Shown here piece by piece: positions 43,513-52,446 of a stretch of 64,000 bases of DNA. The notes beneath the pieces were generated by a model. The model worked only from the letters and a program-made list of their open reading frames with translations, was not told the origin of the DNA and searched no databases. A program made the position numbers and the translations under genes. The DNA is taken from the NCBI GenBank assembly GCA_016707525.1, contig JADJHP010000001.1, positions 248,001 through 312,000 of the forward strand, given 5' to 3'. The DNA is from Ignavibacteriota bacterium. GTDB taxonomy: Bacteria > Bacteroidota > Ignavibacteria > UBA10030 > UBA6906. The first letter of the stretch is position 1; each line of letters starts with the position of its first letter.

Positions 43513-45690
43513 TTATTTCGAAGTCAACGTGTAGACCCCGTCCCATTGCTCGGGGAGTGACACCTGTGAAAGCTCCTGACACCGTGTAACGTAGGTCGAA
43601 GACGGCCCGTCGGTTGGATCACCCGCCAGGATCGCTTCAAAGATCTGCCGTGCCTCCGCGAACGCCTTCCGGTGATACAATGCGAGTCCCTCTTCAAAGC
43701 GGGCGATCTTCGTTTCGATCTCCGGGGCGACGGTCCCGCGGGCACCGACGAGTTCGAAGATGCGGACAGGGATGGCTTTCCCTTTCACGCGGAGGAAATC
43801 GAGAGGGCGGGCAACGATCCACTCCTTCGCTCCTTCGTAGGTCGTCTCGCTGATGATGATCTTCGTCCCGAAGACCTTGTTGACGCCTTCAAGCCGCGAC
43901 GCGAGATTCACCGTGTCGCCGATGGCCGTGTAGTCGAGGCGGGTCGAACTGCCGATGTTCCCGACGACCATCTTGCCGGTGTGCAACCCGATGCGCGTCA
44001 CGAAGGTCGGCATGTTCGGATCGCGGTCCGGCCTGCTGTGGTGTTCGGCAAGGGCATGCTGGATCTCGAGTGCGGTCAGGCAGGCGACCCTGGCGTTGTC
44101 CGGACGGGGGATCGGTGCGCCGAAGATCGCCATGATCGCATCGCCGATGTACTTGTCCAGCATCGCTTCATTCTTCAGGATGATGTCGCTCGCCAGCGAG
44201 AAATACCCGTTCAGGAAGTGGACCAGGTCCTTCGGCGTGAACTTTTCCGCGATGGATGTGAAGTCCTTGATATCCGAGAAGAAGACCGTCGCTTCGATGG
44301 TCTTGCCCCCCAGTTCCACCTCGCCGGCGTTGTTCAGGATATCCGTGACCACATGCGGACTGAAGTACCGGTTGAATGCGCGGCGCAGGACGCGTTTCTG
44401 TTGACCTTCGGAGGCATAGCTCACCACGGCCGAGAGGGCGAAGGTGATGACCAGCGCGAGCATCGGCGCGATCACCGGGAGCCATGTGGTTGCAGACCGG
44501 AATGCCACGAATGCCGCGGCGAGGAAGACGATCGCGGTGAAGGCGACGAGCAGTGACGAGATGGCGGGCCGCCGGATACGGAAGAAGATCCATGCGGTCA
44601 CCATCGCGATACCGAAGGTCAGGAGCAACGAGAGCCAGAACGGGGTCTCATGGACATGATGCCCGTTCAGAAGGTTGCTCAGGACCGTTGCCTGGATCTC
44701 CATCCCGGGATACTGCTCGAGATACGTGAAGGGTGTTGGCTTGAAATCGTACAACCCCGCGGCTGAACCTCCGACGATGATGACCTTGTCCCGGAACACT
44801 TCGGGAGGGATGTCGGGTTGCATGCCCTGCTGCATCTTCACGGAGCTGACGAGAAGGCTGTGCGCAGAATAGTAGGTGAAGACGCCCGCGGGCCCACCGC
44901 GTCCATACCAGTAGATCAGGACCGATCCGTCCCGTGTGCGTGGAACATTGTTGAGCATTCGTTCCGGGCGGTCATGGAGGCCGTTCCGGGCGAGAGCGTA
45001 GCAGGCGGCGGAGAACTGGTAGAGTGCATCCGAGCGGTACGCATAGACCGGCATGATGCGCCGCGCAATGCCGTCGTCGTCCACTCCGAAGTTCGTCACG
45101 CCGAGGGCGGCGGCGGCATGCTGGAACTCCGGGATGGGAACGGCGGCGCGGTCGAATGTGTTGTGGGGTCGGTGCATCGGTGGGTACCCGATCAGGTGGC
45201 GGGCGTGCACCGAATCGCCGGGAAGATCGCCCTGCTCCTGGATGCTCAGGTTGACGCCGAGGAGGACGTTGCCCGAGACGGCGATGGCATCCGCGAACGC
45301 ACGGTCCGACTCCGCACCGTCGACTTCAAGACGGTTGGCGTCATGCTGCGACAGGTCGTAGTCGAAGGCGATCAGCCGGGGGTGTGCACGGTTCAGATAC
45401 TGCAGGAGCAGGCCGTAATACTCGCGGGGCCATGGCCACTTCATCTGCCACTGGCGCTCGACGAAATCCAGGCTGTTCTGATCCACCGCGCTCAACACGA
45501 TGGACGTGTCGGCCCACTCGGCATGCGCTGCCGTGCGGAAGCGGAGGTCCAGCGTCTTACGTTCAAGCGTATCGAATAGCGAGAGGGTGGAGAGCCCCAG
45601 GGCGCCGAGGGTTCCCACCAGTGCAATGGCCAGGGCAAGGGCCTGGCGGTTCTTCTGGAGCTGTTCAGCAAGCGACCGGAGTGCGATCAT
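43513..45690 (-). CDS. CHASE2-domain class III adenylate cyclase
   Basis: A membrane-bound signalling protein of 725 residues. A first membrane helix (about 20-38) is followed by a periplasmic CHASE2 sensor, three helices (about 345-425) and a cytoplasmic class III cyclase domain. Metal aspartates are in VFFSDIKDFTSIAEKF and DKYIGDAIMAIFGAP. The lysine of LDKYIGD and the aspartate of RLDYTAIGDTVNLASRLE are the adenine-selecting pair, and N and R of the last motif are the transition-state residues, so cAMP is the predicted product. The frame opens at 45768; the ATG at 45690 is preferred because it precedes MIALRSLAEQL. A short helical tail follows the catalytic domain. Confidence 0.88.
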   Translation of the reverse strand: MIALRSLAEQLQKNRQALALAIALVGTLGALGLSTLSLFDTLERKTLDLRFRTAAHAEWADTSIVLSAVDQNSLDFVERQWQMKWPWPREYYGLLLQYLNRAHPRLIAFDYDLSQHDANRLEVDGAESDRAFADAIAVSGNVLLGVNLSIQEQGDLPGDSVHARHLIGYPPMHRPHNTFDRAAVPIPEFQHAAAALGVTNFGVDDDGIARRIMPVYAYRSDALYQFSAACYALARNGLHDRPERMLNNVPRTRDGSVLIYWYGRGGPAGVFTYYSAHSLLVSSVKMQQGMQPDIPPEVFRDKVIIVGGSAAGLYDFKPTPFTYLEQYPGMEIQATVLSNLLNGHHVHETPFWLSLLLTFGIAMVTAWIFFRIRRPAISSLLVAFTAIVFLAAAFVAFRSATTWLPVIAPMLALVITFALSAVVSYASEGQQKRVLRRAFNRYFSPHVVTDILNNAGEVELGGKTIEATVFFSDIKDFTSIAEKFTPKDLVHFLNGYFSLASDIILKNEAMLDKYIGDAIMAIFGAPIPRPDNARVACLTALEIQHALAEHHSRPDRDPNMPTFVTRIGLHTGKMVVGNIGSSTRLDYTAIGDTVNLASRLEGVNKVFGTKIIISETTYEGAKEWIVARPLDFLRVKGKAIPVRIFELVGARGTVAPEIETKIARFEEGLALYHRKAFAEARQIFEAILAGDPTDGPSSTYVTRCQELSQVSLPEQWDGVYTLTSK

Positions 45691-45830
45691 CAGAATCAAA
45701 CATACGTGTTCCCTTGAAAAAACGCAAGCTTTGCGCAGGTTTGCTACTTGAACTGAAATCCTGTACATTCTCAGCGTTAACCCGGGGCCACCACGGCGAC
45801 GGGTGATCGAACCATAGAAAAGAGGATCCC

Positions 45831-46380
45831 ATGAAGTCCTTGTTCTTGTGCCTTATGCTGTGTGCGGTCGTTTTCTCCGTGCCGGCAGTGGCCCAGCAGC
45901 AAAAGGGGGACGTTGAACTGCAGTTTCAGGGGTATTACTTCAGGACCGTAGGTTCCGATCTCGAATTCGGGTCAGGCAACCTTGCCGGGAAGATCGGGCC
46001 GTATCTCACGGATTGGCTCCAGGTCGGCGTTGGGCCAACCCTGTCGATCACAACGATGACGACCCAGGACATTCAATCCGACGACCTTCGAGGTTGAAAA
46101 GTCATCCGAAACGACGACCACGTTCGGCTCCACGATGTTCATTGTCGCGTCATTCCTGACCCGCGGCGCCAAGGCTGTGCCGTACGTTGGCGCGCAGTAC
46201 TTCAAGCAGGATTTCAGTGATTCTGACGACAAGGGGAGTGTCGGCGTTAATGCCGGCGTGAAGTTTTATTTCAGCAAGAAGACCGCATTCGATGTGAGTG
46301 GGAACTACCTGTTCACCTTGAATGAAGGTCAGGATGGCGGTATGCTGTACTTCGCCGTCGGCCTCAGCTTCCTGTTGTAG
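45831..46380 (+). CDS. Small outer-membrane beta-barrel protein, one frameshift
   Basis: Signal peptide (about 1-21: SLFLCLMLCAVVFSVPAVAQ), then strands alternating polar and hydrophobic residues, as in small opacity-type barrels, and a C-terminus YFAVGLSFLL. The frame breaks between 46060 and 46095. Removing one base near TCCG gives TQDIQSTTFEVEKSSETTTT and one 182-residue chain. The two parts clearly belong together (signal peptide in one, barrel end in the other). The ATG follows AGAGGATCCC. A hairpin follows the stop. Confidence 0.65.
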
Positions 46381-46404
46381 TCTTCCGTTCTTCCACATTG
46401 CCTA

Positions 46405-46436
46405 CCCGCAGGCGCCGCTCGCGCGGCGTCTGCGGG
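46405..46436 (+). terminator. Hairpin after the small barrel gene
   Basis: A 14-base-pair GC-rich stem, CCCGCAGGCGCCGC (46405-46418) with GCGGCGTCTGCGGG (46423-46436), one G-U pair, and loop TCGC. The following GTTCTGTGTCC is only weakly T-rich. It separates the barrel gene from the WD40-CsgG gene. Confidence 0.55.
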
Positions 46437-46474
46437 GTTCTGTGTCCGTACCTGTGCCGGGAGCTTTCACGATC

Positions 46475-48034
46475 ATGAAGAAATTGTTCTCGACCCTCGC
46501 ACTCAGGCGTATCCGGCAGTTTGCGTTTCCGGGTGCATTCCTTGTGGTCTACCTCTTCTGTACGAACGTCGTCCTTGCTCAGGACATGCGCCTCTCCGCG
46601 CATGGAGCGCTGACCATGGATGATGGGGACGATGTCACCGCCCTCGCGTTCTCCTCCAAAGGCACCTATCTGCTCTCCGGCGACGACGCCGGTGCGGCCG
46701 TCTGCTGGGACCTCTCCAGGAAAGTCGCGGTGGTGTCGACCAGACTCGAGAGCGGTATCCAGTTCCTGTGTTTTCTCTCCAACGATCAGAGCTTCGTCGC
46801 TGTGGACAACGCGGGCACCGTCAGGATCTTCGATCTGATGAAACGCACCGCTGCCGCGACGTTCACCACAACGGGTAAGCCGGTCCGCACGGCGGTCGAT
46901 GCCGGCCGGCAGTATCTTGCGGTGGCAAATACCGACGGTGAGATCGAGATGTTCGACCTGAAGGCGATGGTGCCGGCGGGGACCATCAAGGCAGGCGACA
47001 AGGTGGAAGACATCCTGTTCCTCGGGTTCGATCGGCTCGGACAGCAACTGGTCGCCGTGCTCGCGTATGGCGATGTGCATAGCTGGAACCCTGCCACCCT
47101 GAAGCCTCTGCGGAGCTTCGTCCTCGCCGGGGGAGAGCTCCACGGTTCGCGCACGGTGATCCATGCTGCCGCGACCAATCGCGCCACGAATGTCTTTGCT
47201 GCAGCACTGGAAGAGGTGGCGATCCCCAAAGGTGGCATTCATGGTGCACGCGATCTCGAGCGCCGCGCCATGCTGATCGCCTACGATTGGTCCACCGGCA
47301 CCGAACTCAAGCGCGTCAAGATCCCAGAATCGGTCGAGCGTATGGCCATGGGTCCGGGGAACGACCACCTGGCGGTTGCAGGCGACGATGCGAATACCAT
47401 TACCATGGTGGACCTGCGCAAGGGAGAAGCCGGCAGTGTTGTGACCATGCATGAGCCGCCGAAGGTGGTTGCTGTTGCCGATGACAACCGTTGGCTCGCC
47501 GGTGGAGGGAGCGACGGTAGCATCATGGTATGGTCTCTTCAGTACAAAGGCGACGCGAACGTTGCCACGTCCGGTACGCCTTCTCTCGCCGGGCGCATCC
47601 GCGCGCGCGGATCCACGCAGCCAGCGCTCACACCGGGACAGCCGGTGAAGCTGGCGATCGTCGGCTTTGAAGCGAAGGGCGTGTCCCAGGACGTCGCCGA
47701 TGTCGCGATGAGTTCGATAGCCAATGCCCTCGCGAACTTCGACTACATCACCCTGGTGGAACGGCGGCAGATCGAAACCATCCTCAAGGAGCAACAGCTC
47801 CAGTTGAGCGGCCTCACCGAGGCGCAGAGTGTGAACGTTGGCAAACTCGTGGAAGCCGATGTGATCCTTATCGGGAATGCCGGCAAGCTCGGCAGCAGCG
47901 TTGTCTTTTCCGTGAAGCTCATCTCGGTGGAGACAGGAAAGGTGTTGAAGGGGCGGGAGGTGATCTGCGAAGAATGCCGTGATCAGGATATGTACGACGC
48001 CATCAATATGCTCGTATCCACCATCGCACAATGA
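46475..48034 (+). CDS. WD40-repeat protein fused to a CsgG-type domain
   Basis: A 519-residue exported protein with a basic N-terminus and signal peptide (about 10-33, ending VLAQD). Residues about 45-360 form a WD40-like propeller (VTALAFSSKGTYLLSGDD, VAVDNAGTVRIFDL, WLAGGGSDGSIMVWSLQ). Residues about 385-519 are a CsgG/FlgO-type domain (VKLAIVGFEAKGVSQDVADV, FDYITLVERRQIETILKEQQ, KLVEADVILIGNAGKLGS, SVVFSVKLISVETGKVL). CsgG forms the curli export pore, and relatives are periplasmic or outer-membrane accessory proteins. The frame is open upstream, but ATG 46475 gives the signal peptide. It overlaps the next gene (ATGA). Confidence 0.8.
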   Translation: MKKLFSTLALRRIRQFAFPGAFLVVYLFCTNVVLAQDMRLSAHGALTMDDGDDVTALAFSSKGTYLLSGDDAGAAVCWDLSRKVAVVSTRLESGIQFLCFLSNDQSFVAVDNAGTVRIFDLMKRTAAATFTTTGKPVRTAVDAGRQYLAVANTDGEIEMFDLKAMVPAGTIKAGDKVEDILFLGFDRLGQQLVAVLAYGDVHSWNPATLKPLRSFVLAGGELHGSRTVIHAAATNRATNVFAAALEEVAIPKGGIHGARDLERRAMLIAYDWSTGTELKRVKIPESVERMAMGPGNDHLAVAGDDANTITMVDLRKGEAGSVVTMHEPPKVVAVADDNRWLAGGGSDGSIMVWSLQYKGDANVATSGTPSLAGRIRARGSTQPALTPGQPVKLAIVGFEAKGVSQDVADVAMSSIANALANFDYITLVERRQIETILKEQQLQLSGLTEAQSVNVGKLVEADVILIGNAGKLGSSVVFSVKLISVETGKVLKGREVICEECRDQDMYDAINMLVSTIAQ

Positions 48035-49557
48035 CCATGCGCCTGACCGTATCATCATCATCGCTCGTTGCCGCGTGCATCGCGGCTCTCCTGCTTTTCG
48101 GCATGGCAGTCCCCAGGGCCGGAGCTCAGGAGAAGCCCCGGTGGGCATCCGATCTTCCGAATCTGCCCCAGCGGCAGGGCTACTACCAGGGGCTCGGGAT
48201 CACGAAAGTGACCGCCGATGGTTCTGCCGACTGGAACGATGCATCGGGGAAAGCCCGGGCGCAGATCTCGTCGCAGATCCGCGTGCGCATCTCCAACACC
48301 GTGTCGCGTGCGGTGCAGGAGACCGCCTCGGGATCCGATATCACCGTCGCCGAGGCCTATGCTTCGACGACCGACCAGATCACGACGGCATCTCTCGAAG
48401 GGATCGTCCTGGAACGCTGGTTCGATGAGGATGCTGGCCTGCTGTATGCCTATGGCGCGATCTCTCAGGCAGAGGTCGAGCGCCGCTTCCGCGAAAAGAT
48501 GGAGGACGCTGTCGCGTCCGCCCGCGTCTACCATGCCGGTGCGCGGAAGGCGCTCGAGCGCAACGACCCGTTCACCGCACTCGGACAATTGTCGGAGGCC
48601 ATGCTGGTCGTCGCCCTTGCGGAAGGTGCGCTTGACCGCACGTTGACCGCCGCTCTTGACGATGCGGCCGCACCGGCGCCGGTGCTGCCTGTGCTGCAGA
48701 CACAGCTCTGCGGGATCCTGAGCAAATTGCAGTTCGAGATCCTCGATGGTAACGAACAGGATGCAGAACGCGGCAAAGGCCTCGCCGTTCCGTTGCATGG
48801 CAGACTCTCGTTCAAGTCGGATCACGGAGTGTATCCCGTGAAGAATGCTGTCCTCGTGCCGTTGTTCGTGGCTCCCGCGGCGGGCCGGGTTCCCGAGGAT
48901 ATCCGGACCAATGCCGCCGGCGAATTCTCCCTCGATGTGATCGAAGTGAAGAACGGGGAATCGGCGAACAGGATCCGTATCGCACCGGGCGTGGCGGGTG
49001 CCGCGGTGCTGAAGGCGCAGTCGCCTGACCTTGCCCGTTGTTGGTCCACGGCGTACGTCGACTTCACCTTCAAGATGAAGAGCCGGACGAATATCACTCT
49101 GGCGATCAGGGTGCTGGAAACGAACATGGGCACTGCCCGTCCGAAATCCTCTGTCCAGGAAGCGATACAGAAGGGATTGCTGGGCAGCCAGTACAGCATC
49201 CTCGACGATTCCCAGGCCCTGGAGAATATGACGGAGGAGCAGATCCACGGTGCACTGGCGAGCGGCGACTATCGTTCGATCCTCGCCACGGTGCGGAAGC
49301 GGGCCGATGTCGTGATCGTCGGGGAAGCATCCGCGGCCGAACGGAGCAATCCTTTCCCGCAAATGTACTTCGGAGCGGGGCGCGTGCTGCTCCGGATCCT
49401 CGACTGCAAGAGCGGGCGGGTCCTCGGCAGTGTGGTCATGGAGGATCAGAAGGAGGGTGGGCCGACGTACGAGCAGGCCGGGCGGAAACTCCTGGAGAAG
49501 ATGGCCCGCAGCGCTTCCGAACAGATACGCGAAGAAATGAAGAACGCACTCGAATAG
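48031..49557 (+). CDS. LPP20-type exported protein with C-terminal CsgG/FlgT-like region
   Basis: A 508-residue protein with a signal peptide (about 1-32, VPRAGAQEK). Residues about 35-165 match the LPP20 lipoprotein domain (GYYQGLGITKVTADGSADWN, KARAQISSQIRVRISNTVS). A middle region is of unknown type. A C-terminal part (about 365-505) resembles CsgG/FlgT domains (NITLAIRVLE, SSVQEAIQKGLLGSQYSILD, RKRADVVIVGEASA). It overlaps the WD40-CsgG gene by four bases and precedes another LPP20 gene. In Vibrio, FlgO, FlgP (LPP20) and FlgT act in the outer membrane; the resemblance is at domain level only. Confidence 0.65.
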   Translation: MTMRLTVSSSSLVAACIAALLLFGMAVPRAGAQEKPRWASDLPNLPQRQGYYQGLGITKVTADGSADWNDASGKARAQISSQIRVRISNTVSRAVQETASGSDITVAEAYASTTDQITTASLEGIVLERWFDEDAGLLYAYGAISQAEVERRFREKMEDAVASARVYHAGARKALERNDPFTALGQLSEAMLVVALAEGALDRTLTAALDDAAAPAPVLPVLQTQLCGILSKLQFEILDGNEQDAERGKGLAVPLHGRLSFKSDHGVYPVKNAVLVPLFVAPAAGRVPEDIRTNAAGEFSLDVIEVKNGESANRIRIAPGVAGAAVLKAQSPDLARCWSTAYVDFTFKMKSRTNITLAIRVLETNMGTARPKSSVQEAIQKGLLGSQYSILDDSQALENMTEEQIHGALASGDYRSILATVRKRADVVIVGEASAAERSNPFPQMYFGAGRVLLRILDCKSGRVLGSVVMEDQKEGGPTYEQAGRKLLEKMARSASEQIREEMKNALE

Positions 49558-49611
49558 CACTCAATTCACGCTGGGCAGACGCACACACATTCACAACCGA
49601 AGGAGGCAGTC

Positions 49612-50203
49612 ATGCGTTTCGTTGCTCTCACCGCGGTGATCCTGTTCTCACTGGTGATGCTTGCCGGATGCGGCGGCAGTCCTGAGACGCTCCAGGCGTC
49701 GAAGACCGGTGACATTCCTGATTGGTATCCGAACGCTCCGCAAGATCCGTTGTATGCGCGTGCGGCGAACACGGCCGTGTCGCAGGACCTGCAGATCGCC
49801 GTGGACAAAGCAAGCACGGGTGCCCGCGCAGAGCTCGGACGCCTGGTGGAGACCAAAGTGAATACGATGCAGAAGCGGTTCGAGGAGGAAACGGGAACGG
49901 CGCAGGAAGCGACGCTGATCCAGCAGTTCACCCAGGCGACCAAGCTGGTCGTGTCGACCACGCTGAACGGCAGTCGTATGAAGGACCAGAAGACCGTGCG
50001 CGATGGATCGATGTGGCGCGCCTACGTCCTGATGGAACTCCCGCTCGGCGCGGCCAATGCAGGCCCTGATGGATGAGATCAAGAAGAACAAGGAACTCTA
50101 CACGCGCTTCCGTGCGAGCGAGGCGTACAGGGATCTGGATACAGAGGTGCAGCGGTACGAAGAGTGGAAGAAACAACAGCAACCCGCTCCGCCGACCAAC
50201 TGA
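49612..50203 (+). CDS. LPP20-family lipoprotein, one frameshift
   Basis: Lipoprotein signal with lipobox LAGCG (Cys20) near the N-terminus, after a strong AAGGAGGC site. The rest is a single LPP20-type domain (DIPDWYPNAPQDPLYARAAN, KASTGARAELGRLVETKV). The frame stops at 50076, but the neighbouring frame continues with ALMDEIKKNKELYTRFRASE and a charged tail to 50203. Dropping one base near 50059 joins them into 196 residues. It shares its domain with the preceding gene, and the three genes 46475-50203 form one cluster. Confidence 0.75.
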
Positions 50204-50221
50204 TCGAGGGGATGAGAAACC

Positions 50222-51283
50222 GTGGCGACCATTCCAACAAGTGATCCGGCTGCCGCGCTCGAGTTCTGCAAAAAACTTGCCAGCGCAGTGTCCCAGGAAC
50301 AGACACTGCGCTGGCCTGTCGAGGGGGGTGAGGCACTGCCTCCACCCGAACTGAGCGTCGTCGTTCCCATCTTCAATGAACAGGAGAACATCCCGGAGCT
50401 CACGTCGCGGATCTCCGCTTCCCTCGGGGCGTTCGGGATCACCTTTGAAGTGCTTCTGGTCAATGACGGCAGCACGGACCGTTCACTCTCGATGCTGGAG
50501 TCCACCGCACAGGCCGATGCCAGGTTCGTTGTGGTTGACCTGTCACGCAACTTCGGCCACCAGGTTGCCATCAGCGCAGGCCTGGAATGCAGCAGGGGAA
50601 AGGCCGTCATCATCATGGACGGCGACCTGCAGGACCCGCCCGAGGTGCTCCCCTCGTTCGTCGAGAAATGGCGTGAAGGATATGACGTTGTCTATGCCAT
50701 CCGGCAACAGAGGAAGGAGAACATCTTCAAGCGTTCCGCATATGCGGCGTTCTACCGGATACTCCAATGGATAGCGCACGTCAACATGCCCCTCGATTCC
50801 GGTGATTTCTGTCTCATGGACAGGCGTGTCGTGGACCTCCTGGTGCAAATGCCGGAGAGGAACAGGTTCCTGCGCGGGATCAGAAGCTGGCTGGGATTCA
50901 GGCAGGTGGGACTCGCCTATGAACGCCATGCCCGGGCCGCCGGAAAACCAAAATATACCCTGCGCAAGCTGATCTATCTTGCCGCCGATGGCCTGCTGTC
51001 GTTCAGCTATATGCCGCTCCGCGTGATCTCCGTGATGGGGATGGGGGTCTCGGTCTTTTCCCTTGGCCTGGCGGCATACTACTTCATGAGAAAGCTGCTC
51101 TTTGCGCTCGACCCTCCCGGGTTCGCCACGCTCATCGTTGCCGTCTTCTTCCTTGCAGGGGTGCAGCTCATCACCATCGGCGTGATGGCGGAGTACGTCG
51201 GGCGCATCTCCGATGAGGTGAAACGCCGTCCGGTCTTCATTGTCCGACGCCTCTTCCGGGGGGGTGGCACATCACCATCCTGA
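50222..51283 (+). CDS. Glycosyltransferase family 2 (DPM1/GtrB-like)
   Basis: Transfers a sugar to a lipid or similar carrier at the inner membrane. The 353-residue protein has LSVVVPIFNEQENIPEL, LLVNDGSTDRSLSML, the metal motif VIIMDGDLQDPP and a C-terminal pair of membrane helices (about 260-285 and 296-325), as in GtrB/ArnC-type enzymes. The start is a GTG at 50222. The first 43 residues are unlike the family and cover a perfect inverted repeat (50279-50315), so the true start could be further in. It opens the glycan cluster. Confidence 0.88.
   Translation: MATIPTSDPAAALEFCKKLASAVSQEQTLRWPVEGGEALPPPELSVVVPIFNEQENIPELTSRISASLGAFGITFEVLLVNDGSTDRSLSMLESTAQADARFVVVDLSRNFGHQVAISAGLECSRGKAVIIMDGDLQDPPEVLPSFVEKWREGYDVVYAIRQQRKENIFKRSAYAAFYRILQWIAHVNMPLDSGDFCLMDRRVVDLLVQMPERNRFLRGIRSWLGFRQVGLAYERHARAAGKPKYTLRKLIYLAADGLLSFSYMPLRVISVMGMGVSVFSLGLAAYYFMRKLLFALDPPGFATLIVAVFFLAGVQLITIGVMAEYVGRISDEVKRRPVFIVRRLFRGGGTSPS
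50279..50315. repeat. Perfect 14-base inverted repeat, terminator-like on the minus strand
   Basis: GCCAGCGCAGTGTC (50279-50292) and GACACTGCGCTGGC (50302-50315), loop of nine bases. Just before it lie six A (50270-50275), so on the minus strand the hairpin is followed by AAG and six T, as in intrinsic terminators. It lies in the predicted 5' coding part of the GT2 gene. Confidence 0.6.
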
Positions 51284-52446
51284 TGTTCGACAACGAGTTC
51301 CCACCTCTCGGCGGGGGGACAGGAGTGGTCAACCTCCATCTCTTCGAGGAACTTGCCGCGTATCCGGATGTGCATGTCGACCTGGTGACGTCGTCGCGCA
51401 CGAGGTCGGACTACGAGTACGAAGAGTTCTCGTCGCGGATCCGTATCCATAAGGTGCCGGTCGACAACCGCAATATCCACCACGCAACGAACCCTGAGCT
51501 TGTCCGGTACGTCATGCGCGGGCTCCGCACGGCACGGGGTCTCGTCCGGTCGCGCCCCTTTGAGATCTCGTTCGCGTTCGCCGGCGTCCCGGCAGGCGCG
51601 ATGAGCCTCGCCCTCTGGAAGTTGTATCGCCTTCCCTATGTCGTCTCCCTGCAAGGTCCGGATGTTCCGGGTTTCGAAGCCCGGTACGCCCGGCTCTATC
51701 CGCTCCTGGCTCCGCTCCTCCGCCGGGTATGGCGTGAGGCACGGTCGGTGATCGCGATCAGCAACGCCCATCGTGCACTTGCGGCAGCATTCATGCCGGA
51801 GATCCCGATCCGGATCATCCATAACGGTGTGGACCTCCATGCGTTCAAGACGGAGCGGGTCAGGCGTCCGGAAGGCCCTGTGCGGATACTCTGCTCGGGT
51901 CGACTCATCGAGCGCAAGGGCCAGCACCATTTGCTCGAAGCGGTCTCACGACTCCGGCGCGAAGGAGTCACCGACCTGCACCTGGTCTTTGCGGGGACCG
52001 GCGACATGGAGGGGGCGCTCCACGAACAGTGCCGGCGATCGGGACTGACGGATCACGTCACGTTCCTGGGCTATGTGGAACGTGCACGGATGCCGGGCGT
52101 GTACGCCGACGCCGACATGTTCGTTCTGCCGTCGCAGAGTGAGGGGATGTCGATGGCACTGCTGGAGGCTATGGCAGCAGGCCTTCCCGTGATCGTGACC
52201 GCAACGGGTGGTTCCGAGGAACTCGTGACAGACCGGGTGAATGGCCGCATCGTCCGATGGGCGGATGTGGAAGGACTGGCCACAGCGATGCGCGACTGCC
52301 TCGAAGACCGGTCCATTCTTCCGGCAATGGGCGCGGCCTCACGTGCCCGTGCGAGCCGCTTCTCCTGGTCCACGATCACCCGGGAATACCTTGATCTCAT
52401 GGAAGGGGTCCTGGCCTCAACGCCACCTGTCCGGAGGGTCTCCTGA
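51283..52446 (+). CDS. Glycosyltransferase family 4
   Basis: A 387-residue GT-B enzyme for surface-glycan assembly. The N-terminal domain has EFPPLGGGTGVVNLHLFEEL, and the donor domain has RILCSGRLIERKGQHHLLEA and the nucleotide-sugar motif PSQSEGMSMALLEAMAAGLP. The ATG overlaps the GT2 stop. In frame just upstream are codons for WHITIL, which would complete the first beta-strand, but no start codon precedes them. A G7 tract there (51258-51264) is a possible error site. Confidence 0.87.
   Translation: MFDNEFPPLGGGTGVVNLHLFEELAAYPDVHVDLVTSSRTRSDYEYEEFSSRIRIHKVPVDNRNIHHATNPELVRYVMRGLRTARGLVRSRPFEISFAFAGVPAGAMSLALWKLYRLPYVVSLQGPDVPGFEARYARLYPLLAPLLRRVWREARSVIAISNAHRALAAAFMPEIPIRIIHNGVDLHAFKTERVRRPEGPVRILCSGRLIERKGQHHLLEAVSRLRREGVTDLHLVFAGTGDMEGALHEQCRRSGLTDHVTFLGYVERARMPGVYADADMFVLPSQSEGMSMALLEAMAAGLPVIVTATGGSEELVTDRVNGRIVRWADVEGLATAMRDCLEDRSILPAMGAASRARASRFSWSTITREYLDLMEGVLASTPPVRRVS

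Noticed and set aside
46364..48148. Minus-strand ORF of 594 codons
   Set aside because: Antisense to the WD40-CsgG gene, with no motif and low-complexity charged sequence.
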